A DNA stretch of 64,000 nucleotides from NCBI RefSeq assembly GCF_003353175.1, contig NZ_QHKS01000008.1, positions 1 through 64,000 of the forward strand, read 5' to 3'. Made by a program: the position numbers and the translations under genes. The notes under the pieces were generated by a model. That model did not search any database, was not told the origin of the DNA, and saw nothing but the letters and a program-made list of their open reading frames with translations. This document shows, piece by piece, positions 38,861 through 47,516 of this stretch. This stretch comes from Paraburkholderia lacunae. GTDB taxonomy: Bacteria; Pseudomonadota; Gammaproteobacteria; Burkholderiales; Burkholderiaceae. How positions within the stretch are numbered: the stretch's first letter is position 1; the number at the start of each line of letters is the position of its first letter.

Positions 38861-39472
38861 TTATGCGCTGGGGCGGAACATCTGAAACATCTCACCGATT
38901 TCCGCGTAGTCGGCACGGTAGCCGGCACGCATGACCGGCTGCGCGGCATGCGTGTCGAACAAACCGTCCTTCAGATAGGCTTCGTTGATGTGCACGCCGA
39001 CCACCTGGCCGAGCGACAGATAGTTGTCCATCGGTTTACCGTCGAGCGTATGCAGACGCACTACTTGCAGCAGCTTGCATTCGAGCGCGGCCGGCGATTC
39101 CGCGACATGCGGCACGTTGACGTTGCGCCCCGGGGCCGGCGTGAGACCGGCGAGTTCAAATTCGTCGACGTGGGGCGCGACCGGCGCCGACGAGCGGTTC
39201 ATCTGCTCGGCGAGCGGTTTGCTCGAGAGATTCCATACGAACTCGCCGGTGGCTTCGATGTTGGCGACGCTATCCTTACGGCCCTCGCTGCAAAAACCGA
39301 TGATCGGCGGAAACGACGCAAACGCGCCGAAGAAGCTGTACGGCGCGAGATTCAGCGTGCCTTCGGTATCGCGTGACGAAATCCAGCCGATCAGCCGCGG
39401 TGCGACGATTGCCTTGAATGGGTCGTGCGGGAGACCGTGGCCGGCGGCGGGGTCGTAGAAGTAGTGGGACAT
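38861..39472 (-). CDS. Flavin reductase family (FMN-binding split barrel) protein
   Basis: This 203-residue protein starts at ATG 39470-39472. FKAIVAPRLIGWISSRD, LNLAPYSFFGAFASFPPIIGF and KDSVANIEATGEFVWNL are the characteristic flavin-reductase/DIM6 blocks. It probably binds FMN and transfers hydride to a partner oxygenase or other acceptor. It lies 169 bases upstream of the cupin gene on the same strand, and the two may be co-transcribed. Confidence 0.85.
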   Translation of the reverse strand: MSHYFYDPAAGHGLPHDPFKAIVAPRLIGWISSRDTEGTLNLAPYSFFGAFASFPPIIGFCSEGRKDSVANIEATGEFVWNLSSKPLAEQMNRSSAPVAPHVDEFELAGLTPAPGRNVNVPHVAESPAALECKLLQVVRLHTLDGKPMDNYLSLGQVVGVHINEAYLKDGLFDTHAAQPVMRAGYRADYAEIGEMFQMFRPSA

Positions 39473-39832
39473 GGTTAATGCAGTTTGGCGTTGTGGGGCG
39501 GGAATGGTGGTTATACCGCAGTCGCGTGGGGGCCGCTGAAGGCTTGGCGAGCGGCCACGTTGTGAGTGACCCGCTCCCGCCGTACTTCGTCCTCGGCCGA
39601 TCACCCGCTTGCGCCCTTCCTTTGCGCCGCGATGCCGACGCCCATCAGTCCCGTGCCCACTACGCCTATCACTGCCCTGTCCACGCCACTCTCCCGCTGC
39701 CTTCGATGAAGCGCTCAAAGATAGCGCAGCGCGCCCATTTCCCATGCCGAACGCGGCAAAGCCGGTCTTCCGTGAGGAAAGACCGGCTTTGCGAGACTTC
39801 ACGCCGCGTCATGCGGCGATGTCATGCGCGCA
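39473..39832. other. Intergenic region without convincing gene
   Basis: These 360 bases between two minus-strand genes have open frames on both strands without ribosome-binding sites. The only structure seen is the hairpin at 39756-39792. The flavin-reductase promoter should lie in the left part. Confidence 0.5.
39756..39792 (-). terminator. Stem-loop after the small exported protein gene
   Basis: GCAAAGCCGGTCTTCC and GGAAAGACCGGCTTTGC form a stem of about 16 pairs with one bulged A and a 4-base loop. It lies about 40 bases downstream of the minus-strand stop at 39833. The T-run is short, so termination strength is uncertain. Confidence 0.55.
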
Positions 39833-40141
39833 TCAGTCACGCGGGGGCGGCGGGCGATGGTCGTCGCGGTCATGGTGATGCGGATCGTAGTCGTGCGGAT
39901 GATGGCGCATCCACTCGTCATGCGCCCAGTAGCGATGACCGTCGTAGTAACGATCGCCATGCCAGCCGATATTGATCGACACGTCCACTGGCGTCATATG
40001 CGGCTGACCGTAAACCGCGGGTCCCGGACCGGTCTCGACAACCCCACGCTCCTGGGCGAAGGCGCTGCCGGCGGCGAGCAAAGCGCCACCTGCCAGCAAG
40101 GTTGCGAGAATCGAACGCGATGCCTTGTTCAAGGTTTTCAT
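39833..40141 (-). CDS. Small exported His/Asp-rich protein
   Basis: This 102-residue protein starts at ATG 40139-40141 with GGGAGA upstream. The signal peptide spans residues 1-29 (LLAGGALLAAGSAFAQE). The mature part contains VSINIGWHGDRYYDGHRYW and ends in a run rich in His, Asp, Arg and Pro (HHPHDYDPHHHDRDDHRPP) that could bind metal ions. I know no function. Similar short exported proteins are common in Burkholderiaceae. Confidence 0.78.
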   Translation of the reverse strand: MKTLNKASRSILATLLAGGALLAAGSAFAQERGVVETGPGPAVYGQPHMTPVDVSINIGWHGDRYYDGHRYWAHDEWMRHHPHDYDPHHHDRDDHRPPPPRD

Positions 40142-40171
40142 AGTGATCTCCCATGCAAAGTTTTGTATCAA

Positions 40172-40584
40172 GCCGACGTCTGTGTTCGATCGCCCTCGGA
40201 CTGCAATTTCGGGTTCGGACCAGATGCCGTGCGCTTGAGACCAACTTTAGCGGCGCAAGCCGCGTGAAGACGTGAGCTCTTGTAAGCGCACATTTCATAC
40301 ATGGGGCGCGATGAGCAGCCGGCTTTTTTGCCTTCACGGCCCGTCCGCAGCGCCATGCGCGATGGATTGGCGGCGTGGCCGCCGCGCGACGCCACGTCAG
40401 GCGTCGTTACATTCATTTCGGCGGGGAAATATTCGGACAGGTCAGGTATTCGGCGGGAGCCCGGCGGAAAAACAAAAGCCACCGTACGCGTTTCGCGGGC
40501 GGTGGCTTCAATGAGGCGAGGCGCACTCGATGTGCGCGGGGCCATGCGCGGGTGCTCCGCGCTCAGGCCATACGACTTGGCTGT
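40172..40584. other. Intergenic region with terminator, no gene seen
   Basis: In these 413 bases I found no gene I would defend. A minus-strand frame spanning 40168-40545 lacks a ribosome-binding site and has poor coding character. The right half holds the terminator of the DUF3563 gene. Confidence 0.5.
40468..40508 (-). terminator. Rho-independent terminator of the DUF3563 gene
   Basis: On the minus strand AAGCCACCG pairs with CGGTGGCTT around a 15-base loop, followed by TTGTTTTT. It lies about 75 bases after the DUF3563 stop. Confidence 0.8.
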
Positions 40585-40743
40585 TTAGTCGGTCAGCTTG
40601 ATGCCGAACAACGTGGACTGCGCCTGGCGAATGCGTTGCGCTTCGCGGCTACGCGCTTCGTACGAGTAGTCCGAATCCAGCGGCAGATGGGGCGACGCAA
40701 AGAGGTCGCTGACCTTTTGGAACAGTGCAAAGATGAAGCTCAT
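40585..40743 (-). CDS. DUF3563 small protein
   Basis: This 52-residue protein runs from ATG 40741-40743 to TAA 40585-40587, translated here by hand. MSFIFALFQKVSDLFASPH, then LDSDYSYEARSREAQRIRQ and a C-terminal SxLFGI, is the DUF3563 pattern common in Burkholderia and relatives. The function is unknown. Upstream sit two exact copies of TAGGGTTTTCCCT, and downstream a good terminator, so this is an independent small transcription unit. Confidence 0.85.
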   Translation of the reverse strand: MSFIFALFQKVSDLFASPHLPLDSDYSYEARSREAQRIRQAQSTLFGIKLTD

Positions 40744-40773
40744 GGCGACTCCCGGTTGGTTACTGCAATTAGC

Positions 40774-40811
40774 TAGGGTTTTCCCTTAAGAAGAATTATA
40801 GGGTTTTCCCT
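40774..40811. promoter_or_regulatory. Paired motif TAGGGTTTTCCCT upstream of DUF3563
   Basis: Two identical 13-base copies at 40774-40786 and 40799-40811 lie 25 bases apart, start to start. Each has partial dyad symmetry (AGGG/CCCT). The first copy begins 31 bases upstream of the start codon. The arrangement suggests a two-site operator or an activator pair. Confidence 0.6.
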
Positions 40812-40938
40812 AGGCAAAAGCTAGTGCAGTGCAGCAATTTTTTGGGTGTGGCGCGTTGCTTCAGGCTTTACGGTCATGGTGCATTGCATCATGACAACAG
40901 CCCCGTTTCTTTCATTTTCAGGGTCAAAACCGGCTGCC

Positions 40939-41247
40939 TTATTGGAGCGTGCTGGACTGAGGCTTCCTGATTCGCGTCGGTTTCGCGCTCGCCGTGTCTT
41001 TGCGCGGGTTGACCACGGCGGCGTCGACGGCCCCGGCTGCCGCGCTCTCCGCCTGTACCAGCGTCGCGCTATTGACGGAGACGATCAGGCCCGGCAGGGT
41101 TCGCCCGGAATTGTCCTGCGGCTTGACGGACGCTCCCGACGCCGAAAACTCGACGTTCAGCGCCCAGTGCCCCTCGTGAATGCGCTGATCGCGTAGAAGC
41201 GCGCCGATCAGTTCTTCGATGGAATATTTGTGCTCGCTAGTCGGCAT
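40939..41247 (-). CDS. Conserved hypothetical protein
   Basis: This 102-residue protein starts at ATG 41245-41247 behind GGGAG. The N-terminal half (SIEELIGALLRDQRIHEGHWALNVEF) looks folded; the C-terminal 35 residues are basic and low in complexity. There is no signal peptide or membrane segment. I recognise no family. Confidence 0.7.
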   Translation of the reverse strand: MPTSEHKYSIEELIGALLRDQRIHEGHWALNVEFSASGASVKPQDNSGRTLPGLIVSVNSATLVQAESAAAGAVDAAVVNPRKDTASAKPTRIRKPQSSTLQ

Positions 41248-41474
41248 GGTGGCTCCCGCCAAAAGTTGCGCTGGCGTATCCGGTCCGGCTTCGCAACAGC
41301 AACGAGAGTGTAAAACGCGGTATTTGACTTGCGAGACGCTGGCCGCATGCGGCGCCTTACGGCGCCTATCCGGCGGAACAACGCGGGAAGCGGGGAAGCC
41401 CCGCGGCCGCGGCCAGGCGGGCGGCAAAGCGAGCCGCCGCGGCCGTCTGACGCCGGCGCGGCGATCACTGAAGA

Positions 41475-42944
41475 TCAGTTCGAATTGGCTGCTTTCGGCT
41501 TGTGCGCGTGCTGAGCGCGTGCGCTGCGTTTGCCGTGCGACGGACCAGCGGCTTGCTGAACTGCAGCCGGCGAAGACGCGGCAGCGGCTGGAGCAGCGGC
41601 ATTGGCTACCGCCGCGCTGGCCATCGCCATATGGGTGTCGAGCAGGCTGGCCATGGCGGCCTGCTGGTTCTGCATCATCTGTTCGATCCGACGCTGCTGG
41701 GCCGTGGTTTCACGCGTCAGACGCATCAGCAGGATCGTCTGCGTGATACCGATTGCAACCGTGACCAGCAGCGCGCCGACCACGATCGACAGCAGCCATT
41801 TCATGCGGCGTGAATGGTCCGTCGCAGCGCGGCGTTGGTCGGCGATCACGCCATACAGTGCATCGACGGTATCGGCGAAGGCCGTGGCGCGCGCGCGGTC
41901 GAGTTCAGGCGCGGCGCGCAATGCGGCAGCAGCCGCCTCGGCGCGTTGGGCTTCCCTGAATTGCGCGCCAAACGCAACATTCGCCGGCGTCGGCGCAGGG
42001 CGTGCCGGCTGGCCGCCGGGCTGCGGCTTGGCCGCCGCAGCGCCGCTTTCAGCGGCGGTGCGCTCCGGTGTGGCTTTCGTTGCGGCTGCAGCGGTTTCGG
42101 CGTTGGATGTCCTGGCGTTGGCGGCTACGGCGTTGGTGGTTTCGCCGTTGGTGGCTCCGGCGTTGGTGGCTCCGGCGTTGGTGGCTCCGGCGTTGGTGGC
42201 TCCGGCGTTGGTGGTTCCGGCGCTGGCGGCTCCAGCTGCGGCAGCTCCGGCTCCTGCAGCGGCGGCTTCGCGCGAAGCCGTCGCCGCTGTGGCGAAAGTC
42301 GTCTCAAAGCGCTGCTGCAGCACGGGCGGCTCGCCGCCGGCCGCCTTCGATGAAGCAGTTTCCGCCGACGCCCCCGGCTCGCCCGCTTGACGCAACGCGG
42401 TCACACTGCGCGCCACGGTCGCCGCCGCCATCGAGGGCGTGAGCGGCGCTGCCGCCGGCTTTTCATCGACCGCGGCGGCGCCTTGTGGCTCTGCCTCGGC
42501 AAAAGCCAACTCGCCCGTCGGCGATGCCGCACCAGCCTCGGGTTGCACCTCCAGTCCGCTCAACTGCGCGCTGACCGGCGCCGCTTCATCGGACTTCGCC
42601 GCACGGGGCGCGCGGCGCGCCGCCTTCGCATCGGTGTGCACGCTATCCACGAGATCGAACGCACCGACCGCCGCCAGCACCACGTCGGGCAATTCAAAGC
42701 CATGCAGCGTGCCTTGCCGCACGTCGATATTCATTGCTTCGAGCGTGGCGCGGGTGGGATCGTCAGGGAACAGGTCGAGCGTGCTGCCGTCGCGCGAGGC
42801 GTCGCTCAGTTGCGCGAGGCGTTGTGCCGAGCGCGCGGCACGCGCCAGCTTGTTTTCGGTTTCGGTCGAGACGGTGGCCTGACGCCGCTTCTTCGAAGCG
42901 GCGCGCGAAGGCCGGGACTGCGTGGATGCTGCGGAATCTGCCAT
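41475..42944 (-). CDS. Membrane-anchored, Ala-rich hypothetical protein with 5-residue repeats
   Basis: This 489-residue protein starts at ATG 42942-42944. Residues 1-100 are basic then globular (LDLFPDDPTRATLEAMNIDVRQG). A long Ala/Thr/Glu-rich disordered stretch covers about 120-330 and includes GATNA repeats. One membrane helix (about 390-412, LLSIVVGALLVTVAIGITQT) precedes a Gln-rich coiled coil (TTAQQRRIEQMMQNQQAAM) and a basic tail. No enzymatic motif is seen. It may be an inner-membrane scaffold. The broken frame upstream on the same strand ends 48 bases before it. Confidence 0.75.
   Translation of the reverse strand: MADSAASTQSRPSRAASKKRRQATVSTETENKLARAARSAQRLAQLSDASRDGSTLDLFPDDPTRATLEAMNIDVRQGTLHGFELPDVVLAAVGAFDLVDSVHTDAKAARRAPRAAKSDEAAPVSAQLSGLEVQPEAGAASPTGELAFAEAEPQGAAAVDEKPAAAPLTPSMAAATVARSVTALRQAGEPGASAETASSKAAGGEPPVLQQRFETTFATAATASREAAAAGAGAAAAGAASAGTTNAGATNAGATNAGATNAGATNGETTNAVAANARTSNAETAAAATKATPERTAAESGAAAAKPQPGGQPARPAPTPANVAFGAQFREAQRAEAAAAALRAAPELDRARATAFADTVDALYGVIADQRRAATDHSRRMKWLLSIVVGALLVTVAIGITQTILLMRLTRETTAQQRRIEQMMQNQQAAMASLLDTHMAMASAAVANAAAPAAAASSPAAVQQAAGPSHGKRSARAQHAHKPKAANSN
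42131..42235. repeat. 15-bp tandem repeat (CGTTGGTGGCTCCGG), seven units
   Basis: Units begin at 42131, 42146, 42161, 42176, 42191, 42206 and 42221; four are identical and the outer ones diverge by one to four bases. In the minus-strand gene each unit encodes one GATNA-like pentapeptide, so copy-number change keeps the frame and alters only linker length. Confidence 0.9.
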
Positions 42945-42992
42945 AGAGAAAAAAGCGGTCGTCGCCGAAAAGCGGGCGCCGGGCACCGCTCG

Positions 42993-43490
42993 TCAATACC
43001 ATTGGAATTTTTCGAGACCGCATTGTCGCATGGCCGCCCGCCCCAGCCGAAGCCATTCACCGACGATTTTCCGATTTTGAGAGGGCGTCTCGTCTTGCAG
43101 GAACGGCTTGACACCGGGCAGTCGACGCAAGCGCCCGCAGAGCGCCCCGCATTCGATGCCCAGCGCCCCCGGAGCGGCCACGCGCAACAGATCGAGCACG
43201 ACATGTTAGCCGGACAACACGTCGGCAAACCCGTATGCCGACACAATCACGGTGAGCGCAGAGCCGACGCCTACTAGCGTATGCGTACGGCGCCACCCAG
43301 CGGCCCAGGAAAGCCGTTCGCGCTCAAAGCCGGTGACGGCGCCGGGTCACCGGTAACGGTGCCGGGTAACGGTGCCGGGTGCCGGGTGCGGGGTGCGGGG
43401 TGCGGGGTGCGGGGTGCGGGGTGCGGGGTGCGGGGTGCGGGGTGCGGGCAGCCGGCATCGGCCGAATACGGATTCGAGGTTCCCCAACAT
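42993..43490 (-). pseudogene. Possible broken gene interrupted by the heptamer array
   Basis: A strong Shine-Dalgarno AAGGAGG lies seven bases before ATG 43488-43490 (MLGNLESVFGRCRL). The frame enters the heptamer tract, becomes PAPRTPH repeats, and stops at TGA 43347-43349. In the same frame after that stop a coding-like, membrane-type stretch follows (FERERLSWAAGW, VGSALTVIVSAYGF), a TAA at 43206-43208, then a plausible C-terminus (LPGVKPFLQDETPSQNRKIV) ending at 42993. I infer a decayed gene or two short genes. No family recognised. Confidence 0.4.
43384..43446. repeat. Heptanucleotide array, nine GGGTGCG units
   Basis: Nine perfect 7-base units give successive GGGG tracts separated by TGC on the plus strand. 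They are flanked on the left by degenerate relatives (CGGGTAACGGTGC, 43355-43383). The tract has the composition of a G-quadruplex former. A 7-base unit shifts any reading frame through it by one base per copy. Confidence 0.9.
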
Positions 43491-43638
43491 TGTTTGTCCT
43501 CCTTATCCGTAATCGTTTGAAGCGGATTGCGCACCTGCGCCGACGTGCCAGCGGCAACCGTTTGCTTTATCCTTGGCCGCACGCCGAACGGCCCGAACCT
43601 CTGGGCGCTTCGGATTACCGCGTTTGACGAACTGAACT

Positions 43639-44748
43639 ATGCAAAGCATGAACCCTTCCGCCGCTTCGACGATCGCCCTCGCTGCCACGCTGCGCGATCA
43701 CTTCACTCGCGTGGTGCTGCCGCTGTGGCGCGGGCCCGGTTTCAACACTGAGTTAAAGCTGCCGTACGAGGCGCTCAGCGCCGAGAATCATCAGCCGCTG
43801 CCTGCTGTGCGCTACCGTGCAATGGCGTGCGCACGGCAATTGTTCGTGTTCTCGCAGGCCGGCGATACGGCGCATGCACAGGTACTGTTCGACGCGCTGG
43901 TGCACACGTTTCAGGATCCGCGCCACGGCGGCTGGGTCTACAGCGTGGATGCGCAAGGCGCGCCGCTCGACACCACCAAAGACCTGTACACCCACGCATT
44001 CGTCGTGTTCGCGTGCGCGGAATATGGCCGCCGTTCCGGTAACCGCGACGCGCTGGAAGTCGTGCATCGCACGTCGGCGTTGATTCAGTCGCACTTTGCC
44101 GCCGACGGCGATCTTTTCAACGCTGCACTCGACGCGGACTTCGCCACCGTGACCGGCACGCCGGTCCAGAATCCGCTGATGCATCTGACGGAGGCCTGGC
44201 TGGCCGCCCGCGAAGCGACGCGCGATTCCGCTTTCGACGCCGCGTTGAGCCGCCTGGCCGGCGCCGTCGCGCGTCATTTCGTGCACGCGCCGACCGGCTG
44301 CGTCGCCGAATTGCCGCTGGGCGCCGACGACAACCGTCTGGAGCCGGGTCATCAGTTCGAATGGTTCTGGCTGGTGAAACGGGCGGGCCCGCTGTTCGAG
44401 GGCTCGGGTCTCGACGCGGCGCTGACGCGCGCTTTCAGCTTCGCGCAGCGGTACGGCGTAGACCGAGACACTGGCGGTGTGTGTGCGTCGCTCGACGATA
44501 CCGGCCGGATCAAGGACGCCACCCAGCGGATCTGGGCGCAAACCGAATATCTGCGCGCGCTGGCGAGCCATGACGATCCGGCTGCGCTAGCCGCCCTGCC
44601 GGGCCAGATCGAACGTTTCCAGCAGCGCTTTCTGCGTCCGCAAGGCTGGTTCGAATGCAAAACGCCGGCGAACGTTGTGGCGCGGGCCGACATGCCGTCG
44701 ACCACGCCCTACCACCTCGCGACCGCCTATGAGGCGCTGCCGGGCTGA
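43639..44748 (+). CDS. AGE-family sugar epimerase/isomerase
   Basis: This 369-residue (alpha/alpha)6-barrel protein belongs to the N-acylglucosamine 2-epimerase family. Motifs: LPYEALSAENHQPLPAVRYRAMA, DTTKDLYTHAFVVFACAEY, NPLMHLTEAWLAA, PGHQFEWFWLV and RIWAQTEYLRA, which contain the family's catalytic His and Arg positions. Likely activity: 2-epimerisation or aldose-ketose isomerisation of mannose/glucose-type sugars. The exact sugar is undecided. The start is at the first in-frame ATG; M4 (43648) is an alternative. Confidence 0.85.
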   Translation: MQSMNPSAASTIALAATLRDHFTRVVLPLWRGPGFNTELKLPYEALSAENHQPLPAVRYRAMACARQLFVFSQAGDTAHAQVLFDALVHTFQDPRHGGWVYSVDAQGAPLDTTKDLYTHAFVVFACAEYGRRSGNRDALEVVHRTSALIQSHFAADGDLFNAALDADFATVTGTPVQNPLMHLTEAWLAAREATRDSAFDAALSRLAGAVARHFVHAPTGCVAELPLGADDNRLEPGHQFEWFWLVKRAGPLFEGSGLDAALTRAFSFAQRYGVDRDTGGVCASLDDTGRIKDATQRIWAQTEYLRALASHDDPAALAALPGQIERFQQRFLRPQGWFECKTPANVVARADMPSTTPYHLATAYEALPG

Positions 44749-44810
44749 ACCCGATCTGCGCGCCGCCACTGAGCCGGACGGCGCCGATCTGGCCGACCGG
44801 CCGGTGTCGA

Positions 44811-45086
44811 TCAGTATTCCTCGCGCTGCCAGGGTCCCCAATCTGCGTCGGCAGTTTTAAATCGCGTGTAGGTTGCGCTTTTTCCGGTGGGGGTGTCCGA
44901 CGCCTCGCCGTGCGGCTTCCGGTCGGTGGTGTGAAGGGCGAAAGCCTGGTGACCTTCGGTGTCGACGGTAATTCGGCCGACCGGATCCAAGGCGCCCTCT
45001 TGAGGTGATTTAGACTCCAATATCGCGAGATAGGGGGTCAATCGACTCCAGAACGACGTAAGTTCTTCTTGCAGATAACGTGTCAA
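44811..45086 (-). CDS. Small conserved hypothetical protein
   Basis: This 91-residue protein starts at a TTG at 45084-45086 preceded by AGGAAAACCA. It begins TRYLQEELTSFWSRLTPYLAILESK and ends TRFKTADADWGPWQREEY; residues 55-80 look extended and polar. There is no signal peptide and I recognise no family. Coding is judged real by composition; the TTG start is the only one near a ribosome-binding site. Confidence 0.6.
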   Translation of the reverse strand: MTRYLQEELTSFWSRLTPYLAILESKSPQEGALDPVGRITVDTEGHQAFALHTTDRKPHGEASDTPTGKSATYTRFKTADADWGPWQREEY

Positions 45087-45148
45087 TGGTTTTCCTGGAA
45101 GTGTAATACAGCCAGTTTACCCTACCGGCGGCGGCATCCTTTCAAAAT

Positions 45149-45198
45149 GCCCCACAGGCCTCGAAATGGGGCCATCAGGGGAATACCCGAATACGGGT
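45149..45198 (+). promoter_or_regulatory. Potential structured leader of the cold-shock gene
   Basis: GCCCCA (45149-45154) can pair with TGGGGC (45167-45172), and ACCCG (45185-45189) with CGGGT (45194-45198), 110-160 bases upstream of the cspA start. Cold-shock mRNAs often carry long folded leaders that change with temperature. The transcription start is unknown, so whether these lie in the mRNA is unproven. Confidence 0.35.
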
Positions 45199-45306
45199 TG
45201 ATTGGCGTCCATCATAAAGACGTGATACAACTCGTACTTCGCGCTCCGATCTCGTGTTGAGAAATAGCGGTCGCGAATGCAACACACAACATTTACTGGA
45301 TTAAAA

Positions 45307-45510
45307 ATGGCAACAGGTACTGTGAAGTGGTTTAACGATGCAAAGGGCTTTGGCTTCATCACCCCGGACGACGGCGGCGAAGACCTGTTCGCGCACTTTT
45401 CGGAAGTTCAAGGTAGCGGCTTCAAGTCGCTGCAAGAAAACCAGAAGGTGACGTTCGAAGTTAAGCAAGGCCCGAAGGGCAAGCAGGCTGCGAACATCCA
45501 GCCGGCCTAA
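45307..45510 (+). CDS. cspA: Cold-shock protein (CspA family)
   Basis: This 67-residue single cold-shock domain starts at the ATG at 45307. RNP1 KGFGFITP and RNP2 LFAHFSEV bind single-stranded nucleic acid. It acts as an RNA chaperone in the cytoplasm. Leader hairpins lie upstream and a strong bidirectional terminator downstream. Confidence 0.95.
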   Translation: MATGTVKWFNDAKGFGFITPDDGGEDLFAHFSEVQGSGFKSLQENQKVTFEVKQGPKGKQAANIQPA

Positions 45511-45558
45511 GTACCTTGGGTACGCTCTGGCACCTTTAGGCGCATGCGTCTAAAAAGC

Positions 45559-45586
45559 AAAATGGCCCGCTCGCGCGGGCCATTTT
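45559..45586. terminator. Bidirectional rho-independent terminator (cspA / chemoreceptor)
   Basis: AAAATGGCCCGC pairs with GCGGGCCATTTT around a 4-base loop; TTTT follows on the plus strand and TTTTGCTTTTT on the minus strand. A second inverted pair, GTGAACGCCC with GGGCGTTCAC (about 45592-45617), sits beside it. It serves the convergent cspA and chemoreceptor genes. Confidence 0.9.
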
Positions 45587-45623
45587 CATTGGTGAACGCC
45601 CTTTTTTGGGGCGTTCACACGAT

Positions 45624-47246
45624 TTAGATCGCCCGCGCTGCCGACAACGAAAACTCAGCTGCATGGCCGCGAATTTCATCAAAGTGTTGCGTGCGCAACA
45701 CAGCCTCCGAAATTTCGAACACGGAAACGGCCTGCTTCAACTGCTGCGTCTGCTGATGCAGCGAGGCCGCCGCTGCCGCCGCCTCTTCGACGAGCGCTGC
45801 ATTCTGCTGCGTCATCTCGTCCATCTGCACCACCGCCTGATTGACCTGCTCGATGCCCGTGCTCTGTTCGAGCGACGATGCGCTGATGTCGGCCATCATC
45901 TTCGTGACGCGTGAAATCGACGCCGACACGTTGCTCATCGCCTCGCCGGCATGCTCGACCAGCGTCGAGCCGCCCTGAATCCCGGCGACCGATTCGTTGA
46001 TCAAGGTCTTGATTTCCTTGGCCGATTGCGCGCTGCGCTGGGCCAGACCCCGCACTTCGCCCGCCACCACCGCGAAGCCGCGGCCCTGCTCGCCCGCGCG
46101 TGCCGCTTCGACGGCCGCGTTCAACGCGAGGATGTTGGTCTGGAACGCGATGCCGTCGATCACCGAAATGATCTCGGCGATCTTGTCCGAGCTCTGCGCA
46201 ATGCCGCGCATCTTGTCGACCACCTCGTTGACCACTTCGCTGCCGCGCGCCGTCGCGTCGAGCGCGGTCTCGGCGAGCGCGTTGGCTTCGCGGGCGTGCT
46301 CGGCGTTCTGGCGCACCGTGGCCGTCAGCTCCTCCATGCTCGACGCGGTCTCCTCGAGCGAGGCGGCCTGGTTCTCCGTGCGCGCGGACAGGTCGGCGTT
46401 GCCGGTGGCGATTTCGTCGGCGCCGAGGTGGATCGAGTCGGCGGATTCGCGCACGGTCTGCACGGTACGCGCGACGCTCGCCTGCATTTTCGCGAGGCCG
46501 GAGAAGAGACGGCCGATTTCGTTGGTGCCGCGCGCCGCGATCGGCTGATCGAGACGGCCGAGCGCGATACGGTCGAAGTGCCGGCCGGCTTCTTCGAGCG
46601 GCGCCACCACGCCATGACGCAACGCCATGTGAACCGCGAACGTGCCCACCACCAGCAACAGCAGAATAGCGATGCTGACGCCGCGGAACATCGTCATACG
46701 GGCATCGATCGAATCGAGCGACGCACGGCTCGCAGCGTCGCCGAACTGCACGAAGCGGCGCGACTCGGCGAGGTAGGCGTCCTGGAACGACTGGGTGGGC
46801 TGGTCGAGAAACGCCTGAATATTGTTCGAGTCGAGGAACTGCACCAGTTCTGCGAGCGCGTCGTGCAGCTTTTTATAGCGATCAGCGAGCGCTGTGGCGC
46901 GGGCGCCGTTTTCGTCGCTGGTCTTCGGCGCGTTCATGAAAGCCGCGAACGACTGATCGGCAGCCGTCAGCTGTTCACGGGCGTGCTGCACGATGTCGGC
47001 CGGCTCGCCGCCACCGCGCACCATCCGCGTACCGGCGCGCGACAGGTTGATACGGGCATCCATCAGACGCTGCGTCGTTTCATTGACCGCATCGACCTGC
47101 TTCAACGCGATGTTCGACAGATCGCCTACGTCGTCATGGGTGCGCGTGAGCGACCAGAATCCCAGGCCTACCGTCACCAGCTGGAACACGCAGAACGCGG
47201 CCAGGACACATAACAGGCCGGATGCGACCTTGATCTTGCTGAACAT
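45624..47246 (-). CDS. Methyl-accepting chemotaxis protein with four-helix sensor (Tar-like)
   Basis: This 540-residue protein starts at ATG 47244-47246 behind AGGTG; the GTG nine bases upstream is less likely. Membrane helices lie near 7-30 and 187-210. The periplasmic domain is helical, of the Tar/4HB type. HAMP and signalling domains follow, with the tip [20 protein letters not shown], and the C-terminus lacks the CheR-binding pentapeptide. The ligand is unknown. Confidence 0.92.
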   Translation of the reverse strand: MFSKIKVASGLLCVLAAFCVFQLVTVGLGFWSLTRTHDDVGDLSNIALKQVDAVNETTQRLMDARINLSRAGTRMVRGGGEPADIVQHAREQLTAADQSFAAFMNAPKTSDENGARATALADRYKKLHDALAELVQFLDSNNIQAFLDQPTQSFQDAYLAESRRFVQFGDAASRASLDSIDARMTMFRGVSIAILLLLVVGTFAVHMALRHGVVAPLEEAGRHFDRIALGRLDQPIAARGTNEIGRLFSGLAKMQASVARTVQTVRESADSIHLGADEIATGNADLSARTENQAASLEETASSMEELTATVRQNAEHAREANALAETALDATARGSEVVNEVVDKMRGIAQSSDKIAEIISVIDGIAFQTNILALNAAVEAARAGEQGRGFAVVAGEVRGLAQRSAQSAKEIKTLINESVAGIQGGSTLVEHAGEAMSNVSASISRVTKMMADISASSLEQSTGIEQVNQAVVQMDEMTQQNAALVEEAAAAAASLHQQTQQLKQAVSVFEISEAVLRTQHFDEIRGHAAEFSLSAARAI

Positions 47247-47516
47247 CGTGAACACCTGAATAGCGAAAGAATGGCGGGAGCGACGTTCGGGTTAACGGCA
47301 ACGCTGGACTTTGCTTGAGCCCAATTTCGCCAAAGATCGCCTTACGCCCTCTTTTCATCGGCCAACTTCGGGATTGCCGTTGTTTTGCACAACAATACAT
47401 TGCGGATTTTTCCGAATCACCTTGACGCAGCGCGCACACGCTTCCTAGAGTGGGTAGGGGCTGCTCAACGCACGCCTGTGCGAATGCCACCACGGGCCAT
47501 GCCCGAAGGAACCAAG

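Noticed and set aside
39418..39975. Plus-strand frame of 185 residues
   Set aside because: It overlaps the starts and ends of two minus-strand genes and a stem-loop; no domain or ribosome-binding site.
40168..40545. Minus-strand frame of 125 residues as a gene
   Set aside because: It spans the terminator of the DUF3563 gene, has no ribosome-binding site, and its composition is not coding-like.
43384..43446. Heptamer array as a CRISPR or as a protein repeat gene
   Set aside because: There are no spacers. All reading frames through it give similar low-complexity peptides, so frame openness there is not evidence for coding.
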